Source of the DNA: Tribonema minus
Lineage: Eukaryota; Sar; Xanthophyceae; Tribonematales; Tribonemataceae
Direction of reading: 5' to 3'
Length of the DNA stretch: 64,000 nucleotides
NCBI GenBank assembly: GCA_017506865.1
Contig: JAFCMP010000536.1
Location: forward strand, 1,302,001 to 1,366,000
This document shows, in pieces, positions 10,643 through 23,600 of the stretch. The notes below the pieces were generated by a model. The model had not been told where the DNA came from. It worked only from the letters and a program-made list of their open reading frames with translations, and ran no database searches. The position numbers were made by a program, and so were the translations under genes. Every line of letters begins with the position of its first letter. Within the stretch, counting starts at the first letter, position 1.

Positions 10643-13600
10643 ATGAACTCCGTGATCTTGGCCACCGCGGGCTACGACCACAAGGTCAACTTCTGGGAGC
10701 CGCCCAGTGGAGTATGCAGCAGGACCCTGAGGTACAGCGACAGCCAAGTCAACTGCCTACGCATCACACCCGATAAGCAGGTGAGAACTTTGTGAAGCAT
10801 TGCTTTCATCACAAATGAATGAGAAACTCTGTACTCACAGCACTTGGCAATATTTCAGGTCGCTAATCAAAACATAGGTACGCCACCCACACCAGGAACA
10901 GTGTGCACAAGAGATCACATTTTACCAATTCTTTCAGACACCATCATCTCTTGTGGTGCTTCCAGTCTGTCATGGCCTGGACTGTCAGGCAAAGCACGTC
11001 TGCAAACTCACTTTCGTGCGCACGACAACCCCCCACAGCATGCACCTGACGACCCACATAGAGCATGCCACCTCTCACACTCACACCAGCTTTGCTCGCA
11101 ACAGCGCTGCGTCGTCCGCTGTGTACCTGCAAGTAGTGCCTCGCTGCGAGCTCCCATCTCCCAGCGCCCGAAGTATGCTACGCATTCAATGCTTAATGCG
11201 TGCATGGGTTACTATTTGTGCTGTGCGCTTTCGCAGTTCCTGGCGGCGGCGGGCAACCCCCATGTGCGACTGTTTGAGATCGCCTCGCAGAACCCCAACC
11301 CCGTGGTGGCGTACGACGGTCACACCACCAATGTGACGGACGTGGGGTTTCAGAAGGACGGCAAGTGGATGTTCACGGGCAGCGAGGATGGGTCGATCAA
11401 GGTGAGGTTTGAAGTTTCGCCAGCCGATCATCAAAGTTGAAGTTTTTGATCTCTGTGATGCGGTGAAGCGGTCTGAGGCAGGCGTGCAGTGGCAGCTACT
11501 TGGGTCAAAACAATGACAATTTATGACATGGCGACAGATGGCGGGGGTGGACCCGCCAGCACCGACTCTCCTGTACTTGACATACGTTGATTGCAGTAGA
11601 CACGCTTGTGTTTGGTGAAAGATGCGCGCAGATCTTCTCTGCCGACGAGGATGGCTTCTCCGAGCCAGTTCAACATTGGACTTGTCACATTCTGACATAT
11701 CCGAAGTGGGCATCAATTTCTGTACAGTGTCCGCAATGGTTTGATCACTTCTCTTCTTGCCTTCGCCAGCGTTGGAGTTTCAGCAGTAGAGTTGCTACAT
11801 TGCTACATACTGCATTCCTGAATTGCTGACAAGTGATTATGGCTGATTCAGAAAGATGGCTCAGCGCTCGTTCCGCAAACGTGCAATTGTCGCAACCGCT
11901 GTACCTGGACCCAAGCGCAGCTGCATGGCTCGCCTGAGCACTGCTGTCAGTCGTGCAAATGCTGCAGCAGTCATGATCGTCGTCGAGTACACCTCCATGC
12001 GCGGCACACACACCCTAATCATTACACTGTTGCGGCGAGAGCAGACTGGCAGCGGCGCTGGGCCTGATTGCGCGCACGGCCACCGCCATCATGCGCGCTG
12101 CATCTCTGCCGAACAGAGAGCTTGCCACCCTGAAGTTGATCAGATGGCGAGCGACTGCAAGTGGTGGCTCAGTGAACCGGATGCCTGATCCCCCGTGCTG
12201 TCTAACATCATACCAACACACCCCCTTGCCGCTGCTGAACATGATCGTTTTGTAACAGATCTGGGACTTGCGGGCGCCGGGCTGCCAGCGCAACTACGAG
12301 GCCAAGGTCAGCAGCACGCTGCTGAGCCGTGTCACGCTGTTGCATGCCTCAGTGTGCCACACAAAATCACACATGGGGTGCGTTGCTTGCGCACATTGCG
12401 ACGCGCGAACGCTACGGGTGTGGAGCACGTCTTTCTGCTGGACCTGTTGCTGCGTTGCTCACAGACGCACCGCTATTTAACGCGCCGCCGAAGTTTGGAG
12501 AGTGTGTGTATTGGAGTCGCTGCGTGGTCACTGTACCGGTTGTTGAGACCATCGTGTCGTGGTCACTGAACAAAATTTGACCCTAAAGTTTGGGTCATGA
12601 CATTGCTGCATGTTCACCATGCTCTGGCACCGGCTGTGCCGCCACATTTCGGTCGCAAGCGGTCAGCCGTTTAATACCCATCCCTCACTGCTGTATTTGC
12701 AGCTGCTGAGCCATGTCAAGAGCTGGATGCTTATGCACAAGGGCGTTGCCCTGCTGCCTGTAGGCAGTAATACGCAGCGCGCTGTCATTCGCGCCATGTT
12801 CGCGGTCCAAAGCTGCAATAAAATGAGCATTGCTGCTGCGTCTTGCGTTTGGGCCGCAGCTGTGATCGTTGCCACGTCGTGCGCGTCGCGCAGTCAGCTG
12901 AGTGTTGCTGCTGCTTTTGCGTCTCGCAGGCGCCCGTCAATGCCGTGGCGCTGCACCCCAACCAGGCGGAGCTGATCAGCGGCGACCAGCAGGGGAAGAT
13001 CAAGGTCGGCGACGCGCGCAACAAATGCATGCGGCTGCTGTACATTGTGAATGTAGATCAATCGGTGATAGAATGAGATTTTGTTATTTACGTGGAGGCC
13101 ATCGACAGCAAGCGGCGTCTACATGTCCGGAAGTGTAAGCAAGTGCGAACCGGTGCTGCAGCCGTGCCTTACTTTGGGACCTGTTTGCGTGAACCGTTTT
13201 CTGTCACGACTGCATTGCACACTAACGCGAAACATGATGTGTCAGCAATGTCTCTTTGCGAAAGCTCAATCCTTCAACTGCCTTTGTGCTCTTCTTAATC
13301 AGAAGACCACGTCCGATACCACTCGATTGCTGGCGCCAATTCCATATGGGCCGCTAAACAACCGCTGACGAAAGAGTTCGGGTTGCGAGCACAGCCTTGC
13401 AACCACAGGAAGCAGATGTGGACACGCAATGCTCTAAGCAGCAGCAGCAGCAGCAGTTGCGCAGCTGACCCCACTCTATGCGCTCTTTGCGGTCGTTGGT
13501 GGGCGCAGCGCGGTGGGCGTGCTGCGCGCAATCAACCCTCGTCCTAAACCTACCCTGACCCTACTAACTCGTTGGTCCACAGCGCTCAACCTCCCCCCCC

Positions 13601-14038
13601 CCCCCCCCTCATGCTTGTGCTGAGCCATGCTGCAGTCGTGGGACCTCACGGCCAGCAAGTGCATAGAGATCGCCACGAACGGCGACGAGCACCCGATCCA
13701 GAGCATCAGGTGAGGGCATCGCTTGCTCAAACGTCAACTTTGACTCAACAAGATCAGATGATCGTTGTTACCTGCGTAATTCACTGTGTGCCTATCGTCC
13801 TCTTTTCAACGCAGTCTGCGTGCGCGCGCTTCGCAGCCGCGCGCGCATGCGCGTTCTGCGCCGCCGCGGCCTTCTAGTCGTCGTCAGCGCATCTTGCGAC
13901 GCGCACGTGTCGCGCGTGCATCATGGCGCACCCCCCTGACTGCAGCAGGACGTCAAGGATAGCCCTGTTGAACTTTGCAGCTGCGCGTGCTCCCAGCGCT
14001 GCCACGACCGTTGACCCCCCCCACCCCCCCACGACCGT

Positions 14039-14069
<31 letters not shown>

Positions 14070-16219
14070 AAGTTTACACATACATGACTTAAGCAGGTTG
14101 ATGATGCATGATGCATGCCAAAGTGCACCTGTCTTGCAGTGCGAGTGAACTAAACCTCAACATCTCTTGGTGAACCCTTTGCAACAACACACACGCGACG
14201 GCTCGATGACTTCACTCTTTAAACGTCACTTCGCACGTGCGCAGCGCCGCCACGGACGCGAGCGTCATCTCCCCCCCCCTCCCCCCCCCCCCACCCGCGC
14301 ACACACACAACACAAAACGACGCAACAACTTCACTTTCAAACTTCATCTCGCGCGTGCGCAGCGCCGCCACGGACGCGAGCGTCATCGTCGCCGCCGGCA
14401 GCCACGGCCGCGTCTTTGTGTTTGAGCCGGGGCGCGACGGCCGCAGCTACGCGCTCGCCTCGCACTTCAAGGCGCACGAGGGCTACCTCTTGAAGTGCGT
14501 GCTCAGCCCGAATGTGCGCCAGCTGGTGACGACGGGCAGCGACAAGACGGCCAAGGTGCGGCGCGCGGAGCGCTGCGCGCACTGCTAGGCTTAGGGTTAG
14601 GGTTCGGGTCAGTGTTGAAAGGGTTAGCTTTAGAGTTGAAGTTGCTGTTGAAGTTGCACAACGGGCAGTGACAGGACGGCCCAGGTGGGGCGAGCGGATC
14701 GCTGCACGTCGCGGGCACGCGCTGTTGGAGTTAGGGTCAGGGTTGAAGTGAGGGTTAGCGTCAGAGTCACAGCTAGGCTTGAAGTTGGACGACAAGCAGC
14801 GGCAAGACGGCCGAGGTGCGGTGAGCGGAGGGCTGCTGCGCAATGCAGACGCGCTCTGTTAGGTTTAGGGTCCGGGTCAGGATTGAAGGGAGGGTTAGCG
14901 TTACAGTCAAGGTTAGGGTTGAAGTTGGGCTGCTGGACACGCCGCGAATGAGGAGGCAGGCCACGGAAGCGCTGCTGGTGTCAGGGTCAGGGTTAGAGCC
15001 AGGGTTTTTTACGCGGTGTTGAATTACCTGCTTCTACGTGAATGCTTAATAGTCACCAAGAAGTGATTTGGAATCATGATCATGTTGATACTCATGCGTA
15101 GAACGTGTGCGGCAACCAGACGAGCCTCCTCATGACCTGGCATGTGGCTGTAAAGTACTGAAGTACCTGGTACCAGTCTTGCAGTCTCTCAATGACTGTG
15201 AGCTCGCCATTGTGCCGCCTTTGTTGAACTCAGTCAGGTCTGGAAACCAGATGGCAACTGGTATGGTACTCACCTGGCATAACAGCGGCGGCGCACGTAC
15301 ACGGTGACACAACGACGGCGACAAAGTTCATATACTGTAAGTCGCTGAACGAGTGAGCTTGTGACTGTACCGCATGGTTTAAACCTCAGGTCTGGAACGT
15401 GGGCGGCAACTGGCCGCTCGAGAAGACACTCGCGCAGCACCAGCGCTGGGTCTGGGACGCCGCGTTCAGCGCCGACTCGAGCTACCTCGTAACCGCCAGC
15501 AGCGATCACAGCGCCAAGCTGTGGGAACTCAGGTGATTGGCGCTAATATCAAGTACTTGCAGTTTGTGCCTTGCACACTATGCCGCGTTCAGTGTGGATT
15601 CGAGCTGCCTCGTAACCGCCAGCAGCGACCACAGCGCCAAGCTTTGGGAGGCTGTGGGAACTTAGGTGGTTGGTGCTCACATCAAGTACACGCAGTTTGC
15701 ACCTGGCATACTATGCCGCATTCCTCTTGTGATCATGCGACGTGCTGAAAAAAAAGCTCTTGGATAGGCACGCGAGCAGCAATTGCGCAGGCAGCAGTAC
15801 TGTTCGGAACCGAGCTACCTGATGACGGCCAGCAAGAGTTGCGTGTGCAGACCAAAAACATACCTCATGGTTAACTTCACGTCGCAGTGCTCACCACGGG
15901 CGATATTAGATTCTGTGACAGACAGCAGCGGTTGCAGGGTGGTAAACCTGTGTGTGCCTGGTCACTGAGACTGTACACAGCACTTCAAGTCACTTTACTT
16001 GCAAGTGGAAGGTTTGTCTCACGCCGCGCATTACGTCTTGATGAGAAAGCGTCATGTGCTGCTATAACTACTGCTCTGGGGTGTGTGTGACTGAGCATCA
16101 TCGCCACGCGTGCTGCGTGCGTCAATTTTCCCGTTCTCAGGAGCGGGGAGGTGATCCGCCACTACATAGGCCACAGCAACGCGGTGACCTGCGTCGCGCT
16201 GAACGACAGCAGCACATAG
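10643..16219 (+). CDS. LST8: LST8, WD40 subunit of the TOR complex (8 exons, 304 aa)
   Basis: Exons: 10643-10780, 11237-11401, 12259-12306, 12930-13004, 13636-13709, 14363-14555, 15390-15532, 16141-16219. All junctions keep phase, and the total is 915 nt including TAG. The protein begins [20 protein letters not shown], the usual LST8 opening. It shows repeated WD blades: [72 protein letters not shown]. It ends [26 protein letters not shown]8 is a seven-bladed propeller that binds the TOR kinase domain and is shared by TORC1 and TORC2. The length matches the family (about 300-325). Exons 6 and 7 have partial copies in the adjacent introns. The sequence right after exon 4 could be read on as VGDARNKC, an alternative or remnant of the blade. 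Confidence 0.95.
13595..14069. repeat. Poly-C tracts in LST8 introns 4 and 5
   Basis: Long C runs occur at about 13603-13612 and 14046-14069, with further C-rich tracts near 14272-14292. They sit upstream of true acceptors and could act as polypyrimidine tracts, or could be assembly-sensitive homopolymers. Confidence 0.7.
14245..14269 (+). repeat. Upstream partial copy of LST8 exon 6 (acceptor + 5' part)
   Basis: The string GTGCGCAGCGCCGCCACGG and the following bases repeat the acceptor and first 25 nt of exon 6 (14363), 118 bp upstream. The copy then runs into poly-C. It would offer a second acceptor but no full exon. Confidence 0.8.
14556..15005 (+). repeat. Two downstream copies of the LST8 exon 6 donor edge, with telomere-like repeats
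   Basis: The end of exon 6 (GGGCAGCGACAAGACGGCC, donor at 14556) recurs with donors at 14685 and 14816, spaced 129 and 131 bp apart. Each unit continues into a similar intron stretch with GTTAGGGTCAGG-like telomeric words and TTGAAGTTG. These are tandem duplications spanning the exon 6/intron 6 junction. The copied exon tails carry substitutions (for example AAGACGGCCGAG). Confidence 0.85.
15588..15845 (+). repeat. Downstream copies of the LST8 exon 7 donor edge
   Basis: The last half of exon 7 ([23 protein letters not shown]) is repeated at about 15588-15665. There it is followed by a donor GTGGTTGG, and a small duplicated TGGGA tail disturbs the end. A third, decayed copy (CGAGCTACCTGATGACGGCC) lies at about 15811. 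Neither has its own acceptor. Confidence 0.85.
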
Positions 16220-17885
16220 CAACAGCTCGCTGCACCCATTTTAGGTGTGCGCAGGCTCTTGGATATGAACTGCAATGTCAAGTGCCGCCAATTATGTATG
16301 GCTGGCGCCCTCATGTCAATATATTGATAGGCTTTTCAGAAGCGAGGGAGGGGCCACCAAAGATGCTGCCTTCAACTTGTTGCTCAGCTTGGCCTGCGTG
16401 TTGCCTGCGCCATACTGTGTAGCATACAATTTCGATGATCATGGTAGGTGCCGTGTGCATGCGCCATACTCTCAGGCTGCAGCATTACGATAGGTGTGGC
16501 ACTGGGTCCAAGGTCTTGTTGCTCAGCTCGCCTGCCCTGCTGCAAGTTGCATGTGCCGCGCTACACTGTGGCGTCTTGATGGATGGAACGCTTCATGACT
16601 AGCGCGTTGGCCTGCATGCACCAGCACACATCACGTGTGGATGCGTTGACAAGACGGCAGTTGCCATGAAAGCATCTGATTGTATATTGTAACTTTGTGC
16701 ACAAGGCTCAGTGTGTCCATGCGCCACCTTGCGGTGTGGTGTTGGTGCCCCTGCTCGAGCAGTCAGTGCTTGTACCAACGCGCAGTGTCTGAGATTCCAA
16801 GGGCGGAAGTGTGTTGCAGCTTCGGGTGCCAGCGCTTCCTAGAAGTGATCACTTGACATGCCATCCGAAGAGGAGTCCATTGGCAGGCCCTGCCTCGGGC
16901 ATTGCGGCTACTTCAAGTTGATTACGCGAGTAGTGTTGAATCTGAAGTTGGTGCTTCAAAAAATGTTGGTGTACGCTTCCACTGAGCAATGCAAATGCAT
17001 TCAGAACCTTGAGCAATAGGTTTCAATCAGACAGACACGTGCACTTGTTACAATGCATCGCATGCAGACACTGGTAGATCATCGTATGCGCATTTGAGCA
17101 AGTTGCACTGCTTGGCAAGTTTGTTCGCCCCGTCAGCAGCTGCCAGAACGCTCCTTATGATGCAAATCACTGTCTCATTAGAGAAATTTTCACTCCTCGA
17201 CCGCAATTTCCCTCAGGTGGTGGAATTTTTTACGCGCGGTAACGGCTGTGCTGTCTATGTTGTGGGGGGTACGGGGTAAGCTCACCGGCTTGAAGCTGCT
17301 AAGCGCTCCTTGTCACCGTGCAAAAGGTCTGTGTTCACAGCTTGACACTCTCACATCGCCCGGACAAGTTCTCGTCAGACTAGCGGCGCACACAAGTCTG
17401 AATTCCAGGTGCGTCAAGTGCAACTTTCAACTGTCGGAGCGCTCGACGCGATTGAGCATAATCCGTATCCATTGATTGTGAGTATCCTGATCCGGCAGTA
17501 CTGCGATCTGACTCGCGCACGTACTGCATCAGCTTTGCAGTCGATAAGCCATGGCCTCACACTGGTCACCAAAGTTTCACAGCCATCAACTGCAGTTACT
17601 GTAACAACGCTTGCGAACTCACCTGCTAGTGGCACCGCGCAGGCATGTTCATAGCGCGACTTCAAACTTCGCATTGCTGCCTTGTAAGGGCACGGCGAAC
17701 GCACGTGCAGCAGCGCGGCTTCACTTGACGGTCCGATGCGGACCGCGCAAGTTCGAGCTTGTAGACCGGCTGCGCGCACCGCACCGCAACGCGAAATCCA
17801 ACGCCAGGCCCTGTTGCCCCTGCTACTCTGTCTCTCGCCTCTTGCAGGATCAAAGTTACACACAGTGAGCAACGACCTGCACGCC
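16220..17885. other. Intergenic stretch, no gene recognised
   Basis: This lies between the LST8 stop and the secreted-protein gene. Both strands were read and no family motif or convincing exon was seen. The last 200 bp before 17886 contain the likely promoter/5'UTR of the next gene and an acceptor-like CTCTTGCAG at about 17848. Confidence 0.5.
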
Positions 17886-18482
17886 ATGACCACCATCTGC
17901 CTTGCACTGGCTCTGCTGGCGCTCGCCCTGCCTAGCGCCCACGCGAGGGTCGAGGGCGCCCTCATCTGCGAGGGCCGCAACCACAGGACCTACTCCGGCG
18001 GCGGCTCGCCCTACGTGATCGCCTGCTCCCCCCAGAACAGCGCCAACCTGTACTGCACCTTCGACTACATCGGCATCGGCTACTCGTTCCCTGACTGGGC
18101 GGGCGCCACGAGCTACGCGGCCGTCAGGGCGACGTGCCCCACGGGCGCGACGGCGGGCATCTGCACGTACATCTGTGACGCCGGCGGCTCATGCACGTCC
18201 ACCGTGCTCAAGACGTGCCCCGTCAACGAGGAGGCCATCCTCTCCTTCCTCGTCGACACCACGACGCGCCGCGCCACCGACGTCTTCGGCACCGCGCGCG
18301 GCGGCACCGACGACTCGGAGCTCGACGCTGCTGGCAGTGCTCAGGGCGATGGCGGCAAGCGCGAGCTGCCTGAGGCCAACGCGTGCGTGCCCGAGCATGG
18401 CTGCTGCGACATTGTCGACGGCACTCTGTTCTTCGACACGCGCTGCGGCGCCGCTTGCACCCACCCCTGCGGCAGCTCTTAG
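17886..18482 (+). CDS. Small secreted Cys-rich protein (198 aa), unknown function
   Basis: I chose the ATG at 17886 because it begins a typical signal peptide, MTTICLALALLALALPSAHA, with cleavage predicted after the AHA. An in-frame upstream ATG at 17736 would add an Arg-rich stretch in front and is less likely. The mature chain has about 17 Cys, several in closely spaced sets (ICTYICDAGGSC, CVPEHGCC, CGAACTHPCG), pointing to an extracellular disulfide-rich fold. There are no introns, the coding GC is high, and the stop is TAG at 18480. I do not recognise a family. The signal peptide is the only secure functional clue. Confidence 0.75.
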   Translation: MTTICLALALLALALPSAHARVEGALICEGRNHRTYSGGGSPYVIACSPQNSANLYCTFDYIGIGYSFPDWAGATSYAAVRATCPTGATAGICTYICDAGGSCTSTVLKTCPVNEEAILSFLVDTTTRRATDVFGTARGGTDDSELDAAGSAQGDGGKRELPEANACVPEHGCCDIVDGTLFFDTRCGAACTHPCGSS

Positions 18483-20669
18483 ACTCCAACCTCTGAGTGA
18501 GTCAGCATGATCCTCGAGCTGATCTTGACCGCGGCAACCCGGAGCGGCGTGCAACAAGCAGTGCAACAAGTGCAGCCTCTGCGCTTCCATGCGCCTCTTA
18601 TTTGTGACCTACTAGTAGTATCACTGACCCTGTAGGTCAGTTGAAACAGCGCCTCAAGGAGGCTATCTTGGCATTATTGTTACAGTAGAGGGAAATGTGA
18701 TGCGTCTTGCACCTCAAGAACTTGAAGTACATTGATTGTAGTGATCGCTGCTGGCATCGGTTTGTGAAGTTATACTGTGACCTTATAGATACCATCTGCA
18801 CGTGTGCAGCTGTTACTTCGTGCACGCGCAGGTCAGCATGCTCACTGAGCATTGCGGCCTGCGGGCAGTTCGACACATAGAGGTTTCAATTTCGATGCAA
18901 TACATACAACTAGCTTTCTCTGTCCTCGGTTATGCAGCCATACACACGTGGCAGCGGCAAAAGCTTTGGTGTTGCATGCTTGCTGCTGCTTTGTGTGCGT
19001 TCAACGGCGTTGTTGCATCAGTGAACCATCAGATGTCCTTGACAATGTGCTCCTGTTGTTGATGCACACATGTGCACTGATGTTGCAGAAGTATGACATG
19101 GTTCAACTTGAACTTGAAGTTCCTGCTGGCACAGACATCCGATTACCGAAGCTGTGTGACAATTGTTGTGTGCATTCGCGCTGCTCTCATGCAGATATGC
19201 AGCCCTCATGCTGCCTTGAACCATTGAATATTATGGGGTCAGTTCAATGACAACACCATGACGATGGCCGATTTTACCATGATGGTAGACTCATGTTGCA
19301 AACTGTTGTCAACCCCTAGGAACCTAGAGCTTTCACTTGTGTCGAGGGCCACTCGTTGCTTAGTTCATGGTGCACAAGCATAGGCACGCAGCGCTCAACT
19401 GGCATCAAAGTTACTCTGCAAGACATGCGTAGGGCCCTCCAGGCTGTAGCTGGTGTTTTTTCTGTCCGGTGTGCTGCCCTTCACAGTGCAGCTCATTCTC
19501 TGTTTTCACCGGTCGCGGACGCAACGTGCTCAAAAGAGGCAGCCAATTAAGTTGTAACTTCAAGCAAGTTTCAACTTCAAGTTGATCTCTAAATGACGCG
19601 TTGTGGCAAATATACGCAAGATGCAGCCAACGGGTGGGTGATTGGCAGCAAACTTCAACGAGGGTACACACTTGCAATGGGAAGGCGGCAGAGATAGCAT
19701 GGTAAAGCAAGGTGCGGAGTGCGACACTCCTCAATGATACGAGAGAAAGCAGTCAGTGTGTGCAACGTTGGAAATTGAATGTGCAGATTCCAACAGTGGA
19801 CTGTTCCAGTAAAAATGCTTTAAGATGTATGGTTGGTTGCCGGGAAGCCGCATCTCCTCATGTGCAGGCTGTTGTATAGAAATCATCGGCTGTGCCGGCA
19901 CTCTTTCGGAACAAAAGGCCCTCCATGTAGAAGTGCAGAATACGGCTAGGGGGCACCCACTCACCCCCCTGCCGTGCTATCGGAAGCAGGGGCAGCCCAG
20001 AAGGCAGAGGCAGCACGGGCAGCTGCAAGAGAGGGCACAGACAGAGAGATGAGAAAGGCTGAGCACTGAGGTGCAGCAAAAGTGACTGAACTGCAACTGT
20101 GTAGTTGAGCAGTGTGATGCTTCTCTAGAAACTGGCATGACGGCCACAACTACATGGGAGAGTTTTTGTGAATCTCATTGGGTAGGCCCTGAGAGCCGTT
20201 CACGTGAACAGAGCACTGCAACGCATGGTACGTATATCAGCAGCACTTGTGTGTGGTGATGATTATGGTGCCGAAAAGCATTTCAACATATGCTGTCATG
20301 CCAGGTGCACGTCAAAAAATGGTCCTGACACTTTTTGACACCGTTGTCCTCAAGCCAGCGCACGGGTGGGGAGCGAACCCCATGTTTAAGCTGCTCTGGC
20401 CATCTACCACAGGAACGTGAGTGCATTACGCCATCAAAATACCGTACAAACCCCCGCATTGAAGACACCATGATGTTCCTATTGCTGAGGATGGAACGGT
20501 CAAGGGGGTGCTTGCTGCTCATGGCAACACAGGATTACCGCCTCAGGGCGGGCCATAGGGATCGCTGGCAGTGCTCAGCAGTGAGCCAAGCGTCAACGTG
20601 TCGCAGCCTCCGGGCACGCGCAACACCACTGCGCTCAACTTCATTTGAAAGGCATGAACCCGGCCGTAG
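18483..20669. other. Intergenic stretch, no gene recognised
   Basis: No conserved domain was seen on either strand. A short plus-strand Ala/Glu-rich open stretch near 19980-20050 (AAQKAEAARAAAREGT) could be a helix but has no support as an exon. A T-arm-like hairpin on the minus strand near 20360-20380 was considered and rejected as a tRNA. Confidence 0.45.
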
Positions 20670-23600
20670 CTACTTGCTGCAGTGTAGTTCTGGTCGATTC
20701 CATGCGAGCACACAACAGGCCGGGGCCGCTAGAGCTCTGCCGTCTTTCATTGCGCAACCGCCGCCATAGCTGCACATCCCCCGCTGCCTGCTCGTGAGCT
20801 GCGTCTCAAAGCCCCCGCCCGCTCTTAACGCCCCTCGCGCGAAACCCGCATGCTCTCTACATTCATCACCTTTGCGACCGGAAGTTGACGAGTCAACATG
20901 TCAAAGTCAACAACAGGTGGGGGATGAGAGGCCGCACCGCAGCAGCGGCAAGTGTTCCTCGTTAAGCTCGCCGAACGCATTCTGTAGTATCGGCTCAGAA
21001 GTATCTGAGACGAGACGCATTCGATTCTGGTAGCGATGTGGACGTCTACCTTCTGGGCATTTCCGCGCCCTACATGAGCGAGAATTGGAAAAATGTACCT
21101 GTTGGTGAGCCATGTCTCACAGCTGCCCTTGCCGTCGCGCGCGCCGCCGCCGCCGCCCTGGCCCTTGAAGCCGCCGTCGCGCACAAGCTGCGCCAGCGCG
21201 GGCAGCGTCATCTCCTCAGAGTACAGCACCTCCACGGGGACCTTGGCGTTGAAATCCTGCACACGCGCGCAGGGGGACAGTTGCACAGGAAAGGTGATGA
21301 GCAACGCTAGCGTTGCATGCTGAGCGATGCCGTCGCTGCGCCAGTCCGGGATCTTAATCTTCTCAGAGCACGTGAATTTCAAGGGAACCTTCGCGCTAAG
21401 GTAGGCATGAGCAGAAGTGCCCGCACAGAAAGGCGCTGAACAGTGCTGACGCGTCTGAGCGGTGCTGCAGCTGAATTACTGAGCAGTGCTGCAGTCATGA
21501 AGAAAGGCATTGAGCAGCGCCGCAGCCGCATGCTGAGGAGTGCCGCAGTTGTCTAACGCGCCGCCTGCACGCACCCACCGTCTCTGCGTTCCTGGCGCAC
21601 ATTGCAATACCGGTAAGGTGGTGGCGATGCCGCCCTCTCTGCTTTGTTGCAGCCTCTGTTCGTGCGGAGAGGCTTTGGCGTCGGCTGACTGCTGCTGACG
21701 TGTCTCTTTGCCGTGCTAATTGAAGTACAGAACGACACACACGGTGAGCCTGGCAGACCTCAACGGCGCAGCGCGCATATGCTTCATGCTCAGCACGTGC
21801 CGAAGAGGATGACTTGTGAGCGACTCGCACACTCACTTGTCGAAGTAGCAAGCGATGCTGCCCACTACATGCACGCCGCCACCAGCACACAGCTCGCCAG
21901 TACCGTGAGGATGATGTGCACATTACTGGTGAGGCTCGTATACTAAGGGCATGCTAGCGATTCCAAAACACGGACGTCAGGCACCCATTCCAGCACACCG
22001 CTCGTGTTTCAGCAAGCCCAGGCCGCACCCTTCACCGTTTCATACACGCATGCATACATGGCTCACCTGCTCCAGCACACCGCTGAGCTGACCCATGCTC
22101 AGCGAGTCCAGGCCCAGCTCGTGCAGGGGCCGGTCCGGCGGCACCGGCGCGCCTTGCGCCAACTGCGAACCCACGGCGGCGTGTCACACGGCAGTGCACG
22201 CAGGTGCGGTGGCGCGTCAGACAGGGGGTGCCATGAAGTTGCACGAATACGCAGCGCTGTGGCAGGGTTGTGCCTCGCCCCACGCCCCTTAAGCCTCAGC
22301 TGTGCGGCAAATGGTGTGGCAGACGGCAGCCCGAGCAGGTGCGGCGGCACGTGAGACAGGGGGTGCCATGAAGTGTATGAATATGCACGGTGGTGGCTGG
22401 GTTGTACCTCACCCCACCCCCCTTCGCGCTGCTGCTCCTGCTGACGCTGTTGCACGGTGAGCACATAAAGAGGTATATATATTCACACCGTTGTCTCGTA
22501 AAGCCAGGGGTATGCGGCGCTTGGATCCTGCCAGGCAGTGACAAATGTGAATGCGCAATGTCGCACACAAACTGCCGCGCACGGTCTTCGAGCAGCGAGA
22601 GCACGTGCACCGGCGGGATCAGCTCGCATGGTGCTGCGCGGACGGTACGCTTCAATACAAAGGGTTGGATCGGAGTGTACTGTACCTAGCCCCAGTGACT
22701 GAATCACTGAGTAAATCATGAGTGTAAAGGGTGCTCTGCAGCAGCTAGGTACGTGAGCGGTACCGCCACGAGCTTTTTGCCGGTGTGGCTTTGCTGAATT
22801 TGCAAAAGTTGTACTGTTTGCACCCAGCGTCAAAGCACAGATGCAGTGCACGCGTTGAGTCCCCGTGGGGCGCCAGCACATGTTTGTGCTTTCTTGAAGG
22901 AATCTGCATGAAATGGTGCAGACAGCGGGTACCGCTTCATGGCGAGCCGGGGGGCAATGCACAAAGCACTGCAGTGAACAAGCAGTTGCGTAGGTGCGAC
23001 GAGCAGGAACCACTTCTTGGCGAGCCGGGGGGCACCGCACATAGCGGTGCAGTGAGCGAGCAGATCCGCCGCCGACTGCTCGCAGCATGGCGCGCACCTG
23101 AGTGAGAATGGCGGCGATGCGCTGCTGCAGCTCATCGTCGCTCAACATGGACACGTCCACCGGCGCGCCGCCTCCAATGTCCACGTCCTGGCATTGCGAG
23201 CGCATCCAACGGGCGCGCGTGAGTGCTTTCCACCAGGAGATACTGCGCCAAGTCCAGGGCTGGCGGCTAAACCTCCGCCCTTGCGCCGAGGCGGTTGCGC
23301 CCTGCCCTTGCGCCGGTTGCGCCTCGACTGAGCATTTCGGGCCAAGGCGCAAGAGGCGCAACTTAATTGACCCGAAGAGGTTGCGCATGTTGCGCCTCGG
23401 GCGAAACTGGGTTTAGCCTCAGGACCGGGGGGGGCTAAACACCTTGCGCCCCAGCGCAAGCCCTCGTGACGTCACAGCATGCTGTTTTCCGGCTGTTTTT
23501 GGCTTGTTTTGGAGCAACAAATCCACCGACTCGAAAACGTCAGCATGTGTGCCTGTTCATTCGACGGTTCACAACCCGCTACACATGCGAAGTCCCGAAT

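Noticed and set aside
10844..11440. Plus-strand ORF extending LST8 exon 2 upstream
   Set aside because: Only the part after the acceptor at 11236 matches LST8. The upstream part is intron that happens to stay open.
20340..20400. tRNA-like hairpin with GGGGTTCGCTCCCCA on the minus strand
   Set aside because: Only a T-arm-like stem is present, with a six-base loop and no D arm, anticodon arm or acceptor pairing.
22570..22650. Possible extra carrier-domain exon ([16 protein letters not shown])
   Set aside because: Joining exon 23 (..AAILTQ) directly to exon 24 (LAQGAPVPP..) gives a normal carrier-domain helix I and keeps phase, and the candidate lacks clean splice sites.
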